Positions 11,755 through 23,663 of a DNA stretch of 64,000 bases are shown here, in pieces. Below the pieces are notes generated by a model, which was given only the letters and a program-made list of their open reading frames with translations, did no database searches and was not told the DNA's origin. How positions within the stretch are numbered: the first letter of the stretch is position 1; every line of letters begins with the position of its first letter. The stretch is from positions 124,001 through 188,000 of the forward strand of contig WFMF01000068.1 of the NCBI GenBank assembly GCA_011033025.1, in the 5' to 3' direction. The position numbers and the translations under genes are program-made. Source of the stretch: Beroe forskalii. Lineage: Eukaryota > Ctenophora > Nuda > Beroida > Beroidae.

Positions 11755-13669
11755 ATGTCCTCGGTCGGAGCGCCACCCATCCCGGATCCCTTACAAAACA
11801 GACTCATCACCGGAGGCAGTAAAATAGCTAAACCCGTCGGCGGAGTCTCCAAGATTCGAGCTCCGCAGTCCAAAATCCAACACCCGGCCTCCAAAAACAC
11901 GCCATCTGTTAGGAAATCCCACATCAAGCCCCCTGGAAGTGGGTTGTCAGACAATGGGTGTATCAGTAGTCCTAAGCTAGTTCGGAAGAGTGGGCTGAAA
12001 GCTCCTGGCACAGTGCCCAAACCTGCCCCTGCAGTGACACCATCTGGTGGTGGTGGGAAAGCTGGACCTCCCGTGAAACCCAGGAAAAACACAAACTCAT
12101 CCTCTTCAGGGAATGCTAAGAACAGCAAACGAGGGAGCAAAGCGGTGGGGTCTACTCCTGCTTCTAGCGATGGAGGAGGAGGGAGTGGGAATACCAGGCC
12201 CACTTCCCGCTCTGCCCCCACTCCCCCACCCAGGGGGCCTGCTCCCCCACCCCGCTCAGGAGCCGGGATAAAACGCTCTGTGACTGCACGACAGACAAAC
12301 ACCAAGTCACTTGCTGTTGCAGCTACCACTCCCACTAAGACTAAGGTGTGTAAACACCCCTCACTGGAGATGGAGAGGAGTGTGTCCAGTGAGTCTAACA
12401 GCAATGATTCGGTCAAGTCTAGGAACACGCCCACTGGCAGGATGCCAAGCAGGTCCAAGATGAGACAGCCTACTGCTGCTAAAACCTCCAGTGTACCCAC
12501 TAAACGACAAATCAAACGACCATCAGTCCGGAAGAGACCTACGGAACTTGATCTGTCCAACGGGACAACAACATCGGTCAAGTATTCCGAACCGAGCTCT
12601 AATCTGGCTGATTCAAAGCGTAAATCGCAGTCTATAAACAATCTGAAAGTTGAGAAGCCAACCTTTGAGGAATGCTCCACCAGATTACGAGGCAGTTCCA
12701 TGCCCAACGTGACCAGTCCCAGTGATTTGTTCCTCAATGAGTCTCTCCAAGCTAAACTTGCACTGAACGAGTCTAACCGGCAAGGTTTCATCCTGACCGA
12801 TACGGATGCCTCCATCCTCTCCTGCGCTAGCTCAGACTTCCTCTCAACCTCTCCAGAAGCTCTTGTTGACCACGAGGCAGTCCTTACTCTGGATGATTTG
12901 AAGCTTACTGTCCGTGGGAACGATGATCGAAACGCAACCATTTCCACTATCTCCAGCAGTGATTTGATGACTGATACAGATAGGGACGAGGATGACGATT
13001 ACGACGATGTCCCGTACTCTTCAGGAGAAGAATCAGGTCGAAACATCACGCCCGTTAGTCGGGGTATTTCATCTCTTATATCCCAATCTGAAGCTACTCT
13101 CAACGACCTTTCCGACCCCAACCGATCTCCTGCAAGCAATCTAAACATAACACTGGATGAATATGGAGTTGTGGAGGAAGTTGTCACCCCTGATAAGGGT
13201 CCCATCCCCCGAACCATCGCCATCCCTGGGAAGAACATGAAGCAGATATGTGAGGAAGATTGGAACAAGTCTGCTCTTACCACTCTGATAACTTCGCCGG
13301 AAGATAACTTCAGGGATGCCACCAGGACTTCATCAGATAGGGAGTTGTATTACGATAGCTCTGATTTGAATTTAAATGGTTCGTCAGATGATGAGGAAAG
13401 TACTGCTAAAGAGATCAATACGGCAGTTAACCAAAACATGAGCACTTCTTTCAAAGATAAGGCAGTTACAAAGGAGATTGATATCGATATCAAGCTCTCC
13501 GAGAGTGATGCTCTGACATCACTTTCACCAGAAGTCTTGTCATCTTCTACCCCCGAAATCTTGACATCTTCTACCCCTGAAATCCTGACCTCAACTACCC
13601 CTGAAATCGTGCTATCATCCCCTGAAATTGTTACCTCTACCCCCGAACCTCCTGTGATTCCAGATGAGA
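11755..13669 (+). CDS. Cluster A exon 1: long disordered N-terminal module
   Basis: This is the largest coding block in the window, open for more than 2 kb. Starting at the ATG (A at -3) it encodes about 638 residues. The first third is rich in Ser, Pro, Lys, Arg and Gly, with spaced phrases such as GSKIAKPVG, VSKIRAP and SGLKAPG, a style common in basic microtubule- or actin-associated linkers (similarity of style only). A central acidic run reads DRDEDDDYDD (about 12977-13006). Near the 3' end, TPEIL-type units repeat several times (13530-13650). I see no folded domain, signal peptide or membrane segment. Base composition is clearly more GC-rich than the surrounding introns. The 3' limit is uncertain: the frame continues to 13809, but the next coding block is in another frame. 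I use the GT at 13670 (phase 1) because it joins in frame to 13789. Product unrecognised. Confidence 0.82.
13531..13650 (+). repeat. Coding tandem repeat, TPEI units
   Basis: Serial copies of a 24- to 27-bp unit encode SSTPEIL, SSTPEIL, STTPEIV, SSPEIV and STPEP. Another TPEIL is rebuilt exactly at the splice junction 14088/14305, suggesting the repeat once extended across that intron or that the junction is correct. Confidence 0.85.
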
Positions 13670-13788
13670 GTAATCTGGATTCAGGAACCCCTGAAGACCT
13701 TAACGATATGCTGACTCCTCTAAAAGGGGATGGGGACCCCTTGCTTTACTTAACTACAAACGATACAAACCACATTCTCCCTCGCCAG
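13670..13788 (+). other. Short intron or frameshift zone in cluster A
   Basis: The reading frame changes here. Reading 1: a 119-bp phase-1 intron with a weak donor (A|GTAATC) and a good pyrimidine-rich acceptor (CATTCTCCCTCGCCAG). Reading 2: no intron, but a one- or two-base indel, for example at the runs AAAAGGGG or GGGGACCCC (13722-13740), since both frames are open and look coding (TPEDLNDMLTPLKG in one, PHSPSPVPEEGRL in the other). Other introns in this gene are as short as 90-216 bp, so size does not decide. Confidence 0.6.
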
Positions 13789-14088
13789 TGCCTGAAGAAG
13801 GAAGGTTAACCCCGGTAAAACCTCAAACTGCTCCTGTCAGCTTTGCTATTCCTGGGAGGTTTGCTAACGAGGATGTGTCCTATTTCACGCGGAATCAGCG
13901 CTCTATTCGACCTAGTAAACGGAGGAGTTTGTTGGTGAGATCTTCTTCCTTGGATAAGAAGCACATGATTCAAGAACCGGGAGCAAAGAGTGATTCTAAT
14001 GACTCGTTTGAGGATATCTACATAGTCCAGACTCTGACCCCGTGCACTCCTGTTCCTGTATCTGATAGGGAGTTCCTGACTACCCCTG
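13789..14088 (+). CDS. Cluster A exon 2
   Basis: The exon runs from the acceptor at 13787-13788 to a phase-1 donor (CCTG|GTTTGT), 300 nt. It encodes PEEGRLTPVKPQTAPVSF... with the basic, serine-rich stretch RPSKRRSLLVRSSSLDKK, which offers several R-x-x-S basophilic kinase sites, and ends DREFLTTP. The open frame runs on to 14147, but the splice to 14305 rebuilds the TPEIL motif used repeatedly in exon 1, which supports the chosen donor. Predicted disordered; product unrecognised. Confidence 0.75.
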
Positions 14089-14304
14089 GTTTGTGGAATA
14101 CACCTTTATCACATTATGTTTTGGAAGCATTTGTAGAATCAAGCTAAGAATTATAACCCATTTTTTGATCCATCCTCTCATATTTCTATGTGCCACTCTA
14201 AATCATTCCCCAAAGCCCCAATCACTTTTCGCATACCCAACTCGCTTCTCATTACCCCTGTGATTTCTCTCACCCCAACTCACTCCCCACTCTCCCCTCA
14301 CCAG

Positions 14305-14566
14305 AGATCCTGATAACATCCAACTCTCCCCTGCCCCCTGAAGAGCAATCCCCCTCCACTCCTCCCCCTCCGGACATCAAACAACGCGTCGTGTTCCGGA
14401 ACAACAAGAACCGGAATAACGACATAGTCCGGAGGTTCAGTGAGACCCAGGTGTTCCGTCACCACAAGGAGAAGTATTTGAAGCAGAAGGAGAATGAGGG
14501 GAAGTATAACTCGTGTCCGGTTCCGGCGTTACCGTCCGATGCTAAGATAGAGACTTCCTCGCCAAG
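14305..14566 (+). CDS. Cluster A exon 3, with RVxF-like motif
   Basis: The acceptor is a pyrimidine-rich run ending CCTCACCAG; the donor is CCAAG|GTAGGG (phase 2). The 262-nt exon is open only in the frame predicted from exon 2. It encodes ILITSNSPLPPEEQSPSTPP, then PDIKQRVVFRNNKNRNN, then RRFSETQVFRHHKEKYLKQK. The sequence KQRVVF (RVVF at 14385-14396) fits the RVxF docking motif by which many regulators bind protein phosphatase 1; this is a motif match only. RRFSET is a candidate PKA-type site. The charged HHKEKYLKQKEN stretch could be a short helix. Too short to stand out in a simple ORF list. Confidence 0.8.
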
Positions 14567-14707
14567 GTAGGGGGAAATAAATACAGACATATCTTCTCCT
14601 CCTTTATAATATTTTCTCCAAAAACTAGTCTGAGTATGGTTGTGATGGAGTAAATTTGTTTTCCATCGCTTCTATGGCAACTATGGTAATCCCTGTAACC
14701 ATGGTAG

Positions 14708-14846
14708 GTATATCAAAGCTAAAGGGTTCGTGAAGAGAGTTAGTTCCATGCTGACCCCGACTAGCAGACCCCGAGTACTCATCAGGAAAAGTAGGGATAG
14801 TTTCGGCTCCACCTGGTCAATCAACTTCGACAGCAGTAGCTCTGAG
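14708..14846 (+). CDS. Cluster A exon 4
   Basis: The acceptor is ATGGTAG|G (14706-14707), the donor GAG|GTAAGA, a near-consensus site. Entry phase is 2 and exit phase 0; 139 nt. It encodes YIKAKGFVKRVSSMLTPTSR followed by PRVLIRKSRDSFGSTWSINF and an SSSSE end. It is basic and rich in R/K-x-x-S sites (KRVSSM, RKSRDS). No further cluster-A exon is visible before 38 kb. Its phase-0 donor can join 58515 directly, or the alternative phase-0 acceptor at 45742. Confidence 0.8.
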
Positions 14847-16057
14847 GTAAGATATTCTGTTTGTTAATATTTCGTCAGCAGAGCTTTCCAGTCTGTAGTC
14901 TGTACGTAATTTCAGAAGTACAGTTCGAAACATCTGTATAATTGATTTGGTCGCTACTCGCGCAAATTCGTTTACGACAGTATGTTTTGTGAAGAATTTG
15001 AACAATGCGCTGAAAAGTAAAAGCCGTAAAAACGTTCCGTCCACCTTCCACACCAGGCATTCCGCAACATCTTCAGCTGTGCCACTTGTACACTTGTACA
15101 ATGTACTTATATTGCAGTACATTCTGCAGCAATTTATGTACACACGGTCAACTCACACATCATCAACATATATTACTCCTTCATAAAACCTAACACCAAA
15201 TATTTGGTAGTGTCGACAGTGGAGAGAGTAGGTCAGCGCTATTTTTAGCTCGCGGGAATTTTTCGGAAGTTGCAAATGCATCGGCTGCAATAACTGCATA
15301 AATGCGAATAGTCGCCACGCCCGACGCGCCTCCTATAAATCGAGCACAAAGCAGCTAATGATGGTGGATGATTATATATTCATCCAATCCATGTCCGAAA
15401 ATAAATGCTCCGCGCGCTCCTGTAAGTCGAATAATAATAAAATGGTGCGGGGATATAATAATGGCGGGGATCCGTAGTCTCGTATGTGAATATTCGGAGA
15501 AAATAAACGAAAATTGTCGATGTTTTAAAACTTCTTAACGATAATTTAATGAGGTGCTAAGAGCGATCATCGTTAATTATGATATATTTTATATCATGAT
15601 AACAGTTTTAACACATTAGAAAAGTTTTAACACGTTTCGTCATACATTTTTCATACGTCTTGACGTTTGGAATTGCTAAATTTAGCCAATATTCCACTGC
15701 TCCACTGGGCGTGAACCCGGCAGTTGATTAGAAGTTACCATTCTATGATTTCCCGTATCAGAAGGTCTAGAGATAGAGATTCTGTATCTTCATCTCGTGA
15801 CGAACCCACGATTTTACTTATTCTTTCAGTTTCCTCCCCCTTAGAATCTTGGACCTTTTCCTACCTGTCCTTGTCAATTTACAGTGGTATTACTATGTGG
15901 ACATCGTCCATATAATAATACCAGGCAACAATTCTCAAGCACATTACTACTTCTGCGGAATCTCGATTCTATTGACCCTGAACCTTTTAAACAGAGCGAC
16001 ATAGGTCACCGCTCGGGTATAGGGCTTCCACTGAGAACTGCAAAGCTGCGTGTTAGC

Positions 16058-16127
16058 AATAGGTGGTTGCGAGTGACATCATTATCATGATTTAAAGCAG
16101 TGAGTGTCAGTCTCAATCGTCTATTGT
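16058..16127 (-). repeat. CRE-hairpin element
   Basis: AATAGGTGGTTGCGAGTGAC, ATCATTATCATG, core, and CAATCGTCTATTG. The CRE is mutated to TGACATCA. Confidence 0.8.
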
Positions 16128-16872
16128 TTACGCGCGGCTCCTGATTTATATGCTCGCTGAATCGGCTGAAGTGATATAATTAATTAAATAATCGGGTATG
16201 GCGATTTAATCGGCCAAGTTAAAGAGAATAATGTGATAATTGAGTTCTTAACTAAAAATACACTTTCTTTCTTAACGCAAAGATACTCATTTACTTTTGC
16301 AATTTTACGAATCTAAATTTCACAAAACGGCTTGGAGCATTTCAATCGTCTTATTCACTATTCTAAAACTCTACTAAACCACAATTACAAAGTAAATTGG
16401 TAACAATTGAATAAAATATCAAACATGCTTTTCATTCATTTATTCACATAAATTAACTCTTGCTTGATTGTTTAAATGTTCCTTGTCAAAAACTAATGAA
16501 ATTGACTAATTATGTGACTTTTTGAAAGCTTTTTGCGCCGTAACTGCATGTGGTCTTGCAGAATCAAGTTTGTTGGATTTCAGTCTCATCACTATTATTA
16601 TCACTGTACATTTAAACGTTGGATTGTTTCATGATAATTTTAATTGTATCGTTTGGCCTTTTTTGATGGTAATTATAATTGTTAGAAAATAGAAACAGTT
16701 GTTACAAACCAACTGAGGGTTTATGGCTTACATCTTCAATTACTCAATTAGATTCAGCTGCACTCTGGAAGGTATTTAGAGCTAAGCATCACGCGCATTC
16801 TGCCCATTTGTTGGCAGAAAGCACCCCATTTTCCCATTTACCAGGCCTCTCTCCCCCACGCATTATGTCACA

Positions 16873-16886
16873 GTTACCATGGCAAC
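16873..16886. promoter_or_regulatory. X-box-like palindrome
   Basis: GTTACCATGGCAAC matches the RFX-family X-box pattern GTNRCC(0-3)RGYAAC as an almost perfect palindrome. In animals such sites often mark cilium-related regulation. No neighbouring ciliary gene is visible, so function is unproven. Confidence 0.45.
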
Positions 16887-18471
16887 CGACTTCCCCCCGT
16901 TTTACACCTCTCCCCTTAACTACATGGTAATCTTAACGAGTTCTAACTAGCTCCAACACTGCCAGCATTTATAGTCTCCACGTGATCGTGAGGCTAGCAC
17001 GCAACCTCGCGATCTGTAGGCTGTTTGAGACCATCCGTTTACAACTTACAAGTATAATAATTATGTCAACTTCAACCAGCTATGTGGCTTGAGATCAACT
17101 TTTAGATCTTGGGAGCTTCATTTATATGGAGGGTAAAAGGTATTATATTTTGTGAATTTACCATCCCATTTAACCTTAAAATGGTCCCGTGAGTTTGAAG
17201 GGCTTGTTTCGAGAGACTGGTGATTAAAGTCTCCTTGACGTCGGTCCTTGGCTCGTGCGAACGCGAGTTCCTTGAAAGCTGAATTTACTATTTTAACCAC
17301 CGAACCGGACTAGACTTCTGCAACTTCATCCGTTCTAGTGCTTTAAAAGTTTAAGCTGCATTGTTACAATGTTTGTGTTGGACTAAATTAACAATTTACC
17401 ATTCACCAATATCGGACATCTATCAACGAATTATTTAAACCAATCAACAGTTTAAATGACTCAATGACGCAATGGCGTGATCCTCTTGCCGCTCAGATAA
17501 TAACTTATTATCAGTGAATAGTTGACTAATAACCATTGATAATTGCATAATATGTTGTTTAACTCTTATCGGTTTGGTGTTATGTTGTCATCATAATCGA
17601 TGATGTATGATTATTTTGCTGTCATGGAAACACAGCATCGTTACCTTGGATACTGCACATAGTTACCACGATTATTTCGTTTTCGTTCACTTTTTGCGTG
17701 AACGAATAAGAGGAAGTTTGCCTTTAAGCATCTATCATACATCCACAAAAAATCAGTACATAATCCCTTGCTCAGACATCGCATGTTTTGCCATCTCAAT
17801 CTCTCATATTATCCCAGGTTTTTCTATCTCTCATAATCTCTCTGCATGATTCCTTCACACCCTACAGAGGTGGGGTTAACATAATCAACATAATGTGAAA
17901 TTACTTGTGAAATTACAATCATTTCACAAGGTGGTGTTCAGTGTTTTATCATTCAAGCTAGACTGTTCACTTTTAAGTTGGTGCTTGCCGTGATTATCGG
18001 GAGTCTAAATTAGCACTCATTACGGAAGGTAAAATCTAATTTCCCTGCCCATTCCAACAGTTTTATCAGTACTTCATTTCTGCCTAAAGTTGCTTTAAAA
18101 TGCTGATAATTTCAATATATTCTGCATTACACATTTCTTATTCAAATGTGACCATCACTCAGACTCTTGCCTTTCTTGGTGTCAAACCGACGACTGCCCC
18201 ATGATCATATTCTGTCTAGCCGTACTTGACAACCTCAACACCACATATCTAACGTATTAAACCAAATGTTACTCCCTTCTTATTAATTTGAAGGAGTCTA
18301 GACGCCCTTCTTCCTGTTGTCATGATATAATTTGGTAGCAGTCACGACCATTGGAACTCAATATGTATTTAATTTATTTTGCCCGAAATTTCATCATAAT
18401 GAATGTTTGGATGAATAAAGAGCGCGGGTTTCATCGTGAATAATGAATATATTGAAGCCACTGGAGGGTTT

Positions 18472-18484
18472 GTTGCTAAGCAAC
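18472..18484. promoter_or_regulatory. X-box-like palindrome with one-base spacer
   Basis: GTTGCTAAGCAAC is a perfect inverted repeat about a central base and resembles RFX half-sites. A second partial site (GGTAAC) lies about 15 bp downstream. Confidence 0.4.
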
Positions 18485-19043
18485 AGAATATTGGCTGCTA
18501 GGTAACACTACAATGTACACGTGCCAGACTCTTTGTTACAAAGTAATCAAGTTGGTCAGAATACGGATAATAGAACTGATTAATTAACGTGGTAATCACA
18601 CTCTTGATTAAAGTGTGGCAAGCCATAATGAAGCCTGCACCCTCATTCATCAAATCATGCTCAATCCTACTAGGTCAATACACTCTCTTTGATTACCTAT
18701 TTGATGATTTAGAGCTCGTGTCTTTCATTACTTCCTCTCCATGCCTCACTTTGCTCTTGTCTTGGGACTTGGGTGCTATGCTGCGATAGAATTTATATCT
18801 GTCAAACTCGAAGTTCTTCGATTCTATCCGATACATTTTCAGATTAAATGGGATAATTGGAACCTCAATCGACCAAGGTAGAATGTACATTGTACGATCT
18901 GTTTCTGAGCACAAGCGACCAATTAAAACCCACTTTACACTCCGTTTAACATATGCAGCATGCTCCCAAGGCTGCGAACCACAGAAACCATACTGACGAC
19001 AGATACCTGATGAAGGGTCTTCTGCTAAAGCTGTCGTGTACGA

Positions 19044-19106
19044 AAAATAGGCGTTTCGGAAACCTCACTTCCTTGCTTTAAACCATTTTGATTAGCCGCC
19101 TATTCT
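19044..19106. repeat. CRE-hairpin element, ends preserved
   Basis: AAAATAGGCGTTTCGG at one end and TTAGCCGCCTATTC at the other. The middle has lost both CRE octamers. Useful because it shows the element's two boundaries. Confidence 0.65.
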
Positions 19107-19504
19107 TTTCGTGCGACCAGTTAGACTGCAATTTCTTCCCAGTTCCCACAGTTCCAAGTGTTGATGGAATACAGCGACTTGGTTTGTCTTTAACTTTGTT
19201 TCATGATAGGTGCCGCTTACTTTCTTATTCTGAATCATCAGAAAATTTATTATTTCGAAATTTATCCCCGGATTTGATAGGAATATCCTCTACATTATAT
19301 TTTTACAGCTACTTATCTTCATTTTTACTGTCCCCATTTTTGCTGTCCTCAATTTTACTATCCTCATTTTACCATATTTGGTATTATTGATTGGTTGCTA
19401 CGGGCTCATTTTAACTGCTTCGCATCATACGATAACTCATATATTGTTTGTTACCGTGGGATATTTCCACAACACTTTATGCTTTTAATATTTCTTTCGG
19501 ACAT

Positions 19505-19568
19505 GGAAATAGGTGGTTGAGAGTGACGTCATTATCATGGTTTTAACTGTGAATTGATGACGTTCTAT
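19505..19568 (-). repeat. CRE-hairpin element
   Basis: GAAATAGGTGGTTGAGAGTG, then ACGTCATTATCATGG, then GTGAATTGATGACGTT. One exact TGACGTCA; the second has a terminal mismatch. Confidence 0.85.
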
Positions 19569-20593
19569 GCTTCTTTCTTGGGATGTAATCCTTTATATCC
19601 TGGAAGGGCTTGAATATATGAAAGCGTATTCTTTACGTTATATTTCTTTTGCTCCCCGATTGAACTTTCTTTGAAGATGCTTTTTACTCCTTCTTCATGA
19701 ATATTTACACGATTCATTTCATTATTTTGACAGTTGCTATTAGTTTGATTAAAGTTCAAAGAAAACATTTTTTTTTTTAATGAAAAATCCTTTGTAGGAC
19801 CTTTTTTATTTTCGTTTTCACAAGACTAGCTCCTGTTCTGTTTATGAAACAATCAACTTTGATAGAAAGATTTAAAATTCAATTTACGAAGAACGATGTC
19901 TAATGCTTTGGCCACTTCAATATTCACTTTACAAATGTCTTTGACTTTTTAACTTTTACAGATATTTCAAAGGCGATCAAGCTGATAATATCCTAGCGTC
20001 AGTCTTTTGAACTAAGTCGATCCTATTCTTTGGAGCGTCTTAGAACCATAGATTTGCTAATTTACCGGTCAAGTGATTTCACCAGTCACCACTCTGTGTG
20101 ACAACATGATAACGACTTTGTGGTTAACTAACAACAGTTTTACATCTCTCTATGACGTTTCTCCTCCCGACGCTGTAATCTCAACTGTTGTGGCCTGAAG
20201 CAAGTACGTGTCGTATATATCTGCCACTTCAGTTCTCATCTTTGTCAGCAAAGGCTGTAAACTTTGGAAATTTAAATTCTTGATCGCTGTCCAGGAATTA
20301 TGTTTCGTGACAACAGTCAACAACAACAACACAGGATTAGAGTGTTTATTCCGATTCAGTCTGTTTGTTGATGTAATCCACAGCTTACCTCTGATGAATG
20401 AATGAATGAATTATCTGTCGTTTTACGATAAGTGTTCCCACCGATTTCAAACACTTCAATCCTAATTCCAATCACAAAGCCACTTACTTGTCAAATTAAC
20501 AGAGACACTCAACATATGATCGTGAGTTTTATAATGCGTTTCTCATGACCATGTGCGGTTATCACACAACTGTTCGCTCTATAGATGAAGCTA

Positions 20594-20645
20594 TAAGTGA
20601 CGGCATTTTCAAGCTTTTTAATCGAGGATTGATGACATAAATCTG
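20594..20645 (-). repeat. CRE-hairpin element, degenerate
   Basis: AAGTGACGGCATTTTCAAG ... GAGGATTGATGACATAAA keeps order and spacing only. Confidence 0.5.
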
Positions 20646-21032
20646 CATATATTGTGCGAACTGCGACCGATCTTAAAGTGTGTGATTTTTCTCATGTCTT
20701 GATGATTATGGGGGAGTGAGAATTGTGGTAAAAAGTCTAGTGGTTGTTGGTGAGAAAATGGATACTTTTTGCAACATTTCCATTGTGTTTGAAGACATAT
20801 GATCAGCCAACTGGTTTTGTGGTGAAAATCTGTGACTCAACTGTGACACACGCGATGCTTCATTAACCACCGAAAACTGTGGGAATATACTCGATTTCTG
20901 GAGGGATTAGTAGCAGTTCTCAGGAATTATTATATAAATCCAGCTCATAATAAACTTGATGGGTTTCCTTTGATTCGAGGCAGTTAACTTTATATTTGAC
21001 AGCGAAGTGAGGCGAGAGTTAATGGAAGTCGT

Positions 21033-21086
21033 GTTTCACCACTATAGAACCTGATACTGACATCATTCTAAACCGTCTATTATTCA
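21033..21086 (+). repeat. CRE-hairpin element, degenerate
   Basis: TTTCACCACTATAGAACCTG, ATACTGACATCATTCTAAAC, CGTCTATTATT. Confidence 0.5.
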
Positions 21087-21882
21087 AGTGTGGCCGCTGT
21101 TCATTGAATTTGGTTTGGTCTTCATGACTCTCCTGTACCCACTTCACCCAATTCAGAGTTCACCTTTCTCTCACGCCCAATTTGCGGTGACAGACCAATT
21201 GCACTTATACTCATTTTATACTTCTTATTTAGCCTTCCTGCTGAGAAAAGAGATACAGTTCAGAACTCTGGGTTTCGTTTGTTGTAGTTTGTTGCGTTCT
21301 TTGACTCTTTAAACTCGATTTTTACTGCTGAAGACCTGTTCGAATCCATCAATTTCACTTTTGGCTGATCTTAGAGTTGTCCCACTACAACAATTTTACT
21401 GCGCAGTAAATGCAATAAATGCCCCATTGTAGAACCATATAAAAGATTCTAATGCTTGATTCAACTCCTTCTTTGGAATAATGGCTGCGGATTTCTAATG
21501 AGCCTTTTGGCTGAGTTTGTCTTTTCTCCCATTGTCATGTTTACGAGATTTGATTGTGTGTAGGGATCCCTCTTAACTTTGGCAAAGAGGATTGCTGCTG
21601 TAAGCAGTAGAGTTCTGTGAAAGTAAATCCTCTGAATTTATGCCTAAACCGTGATGCTTTTTATTTAAAAATGAACTTTTTTCATTGTTTTTGGGATAAT
21701 TGAGATCATGTAAAATAAAGTGTTCAACCAATCATAAAAACCCTCTCTCACTCCACTGACTTTGAGATAATGATGGTAATTACTTGACGTATTGTACCTG
21801 TTTGAAACCCAATTATGTAATTACCCTGCCTAATTACTACTATAATTATATTCGCGACGCACCCTCTCACAGCTAAACACGA

Positions 21883-21959
21883 TAATAGACCGGTTTGAGT
21901 GCTGTCATTATCATAGTTTACAAGGGGGAGCAGTTTATGACGTTTAATCGCCTATTTTA
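21883..21959 (-). repeat. CRE-hairpin element, tandem pair member 1
   Basis: AATAGACCGGTTTGAGTGCT, GTCATTATCATAG, a purine-rich core, TTTATGACGTTTAATCGCCT. Together with its 3' flank (TTCGCGATGCAATAAG) it is duplicated about 110 bp downstream. Confidence 0.75.
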
Positions 21960-21992
21960 TTGTCCCGCTATTCGCGATGCAATAAGTGACTA

Positions 21993-22066
21993 TAATAGAC
22001 TGTTCTGAGCTGCATCATTACAATAGATTTAAGTAGGATTTTATGACGTTTAAAACGCCTATTTTA
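21993..22066 (-). repeat. CRE-hairpin element, tandem pair member 2
   Basis: AATAGACTGTTCTGAGCTGC, ATCATTACAATAG, TTTATGACGTTTAAAACGCC, TATTTT. Same orientation as 21883-21959. Confidence 0.75.
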
Positions 22067-22205
22067 CAGTATCCCACTATATCCATTATGCAATGTATTC
22101 ATATCATTAGGTTGTTGTCCACAACGCTGGTTTCCCCCTGAAAAGATCTTGCTAAGGTTGATCGTTCCTATTTCTGAATACAATCAACAAAGGTTCTAAG
22201 TAAGG

Positions 22206-22272
22206 ATAGGTTTTGACGTCATCAATCCATTTCTTTAACCTATGATAATGATGTCATTTTTCGACGCATATT
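22206..22272 (+). repeat. CRE-hairpin element
   Basis: TTTTGACGTCATCAATCCAT, TTCTTTAACC, ATGATAATGATGTCATTTTT. Left octamer exact. Confidence 0.75.
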
Positions 22273-23471
22273 CCTCATCTGTGACCTTTTGCAAATTCCA
22301 TTCTTTAAACGTAGTCTTTATTTATGTGTCGTATGATAAGCCCTTGACTTAAATATGCCTTATTTTCTGGGGTATTGTGTTCTAAATTTAGATATTGAAT
22401 TTGCAATTAGGGATAATCATCTTCCTTGATTAATACCTTGATCATTTGATATACGTTTTCATTCCATTTTTTTCAAAGTTAATGATCTATCTGCAAAAAG
22501 GATATTCAACTGAAAATTAATCTCAATTTGAACAATTCGAGCCGAAAAATGATCTTTTGAATAGCTCATTTAATGCCTCCTTCAAAAGCGATCTCAAACC
22601 CTGGTTAATTGATAATTCGCAGTTAGGACATCTGAATCTTTCCTTGTAATGCAAGATTATTCGGTTGCATAATTGAATTCTAGTAAGGGTTTAATTTCCT
22701 TTCTCCGACTAAGAATGGCGACTTTTAGGGGTTTTGCCCTAAAGAGGAAATTAAAACCTTATATTACCAAAGTGCGATTTTTACGTCATTCCTTCTGCAC
22801 CGTACTATAGTACTATTTTATTGTCAGTCACACTGGGCAATCTCTTTGAATCGTTGCGACATCTGCATTAATACTCAATTGATTCATTGTTTGGTAAACT
22901 TTAAAATTTGACGAGGATTGCGCAATATTTTCACGATTGGTGTGTTTTTTAATTACATTTTCTCATCAAACGACTGTTCTTTGAGTAACTTTTTAACCAT
23001 TTTTTAAAGTATTGAGCTTTTTTCTGACAGCGTTCTATTGTTTATCTTTCAATTTAAATCATTTCTGTTATCGAACAACGTCGGTCATCAGTCTACATGC
23101 TCAATAACAAGCTATTATTGAACTTCAAAATGTTGGGCGCAAACTGGTACTCATATTGCCCAACTTCAGGCTTAATAAACTCTTTAGTCTTTTACATCAA
23201 GGTCTTTGATATATCCTGGAAATCATTTCTAACTGGTAACTTGTGTGACAATATATATTATCTTCCCCCGTAAATTGACCTCAAGTAAGGATCATTCGGC
23301 CGGCAATAGAATATATTTGTTTAGATACCCAACGCATGTTAGATTGTGATCAGTGATCAGCTGTATCAGATGGTTTATATTTTAAGTGTTGCTAAGAATA
23401 GCGCCAGATTCAAGTCATTCTTAAATATCATAACAAATATAAATCATTTACCGTCCACGAATAGTTCACGT

Positions 23472-23532
23472 TTGAAGATGATGTCATTGTTTTCATTTTA
23501 AATGCGCCTTGGTCCCATTCAGGCGCCTATTT
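23472..23532 (-). repeat. CRE-hairpin element, degenerate
   Basis: TGATGTCATTGTTTTCATTT ... CAGGCGCCTATTTAT; only one end and one CRE-like octamer remain. Confidence 0.4.
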
Positions 23533-23593
23533 ATCCTGCGCGACACAAAAAGTACTCTGCGCATTAGTAACATCTGATGTTCCATCCCTCTCA

Positions 23594-23663
23594 AATAGAC
23601 ATTCAATGTCAGCAATTCACCATTCTAATCCCTGATAATTACGTCACTCTCAACCACCAGTTT
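23594..23663 (+). repeat. CRE-hairpin element
   Basis: AAATAGACATTCAATGTCAG, CAATTCACCATTCTAATCCC, TGATAATTACGTCACTCTCA, ACCACC. Confidence 0.8.

Noticed and set aside
11724..12947. 407-codon open frame on - strand opposite cluster A
   Set aside because: It is the antisense shadow of the + strand exon; the + frame has the repeats, splice junctions and downstream exons.
21300..21360. GTTCGAATCC-like word suggesting a tRNA T-loop
   Set aside because: No matching acceptor stem, D-arm or anticodon arm could be placed around it.
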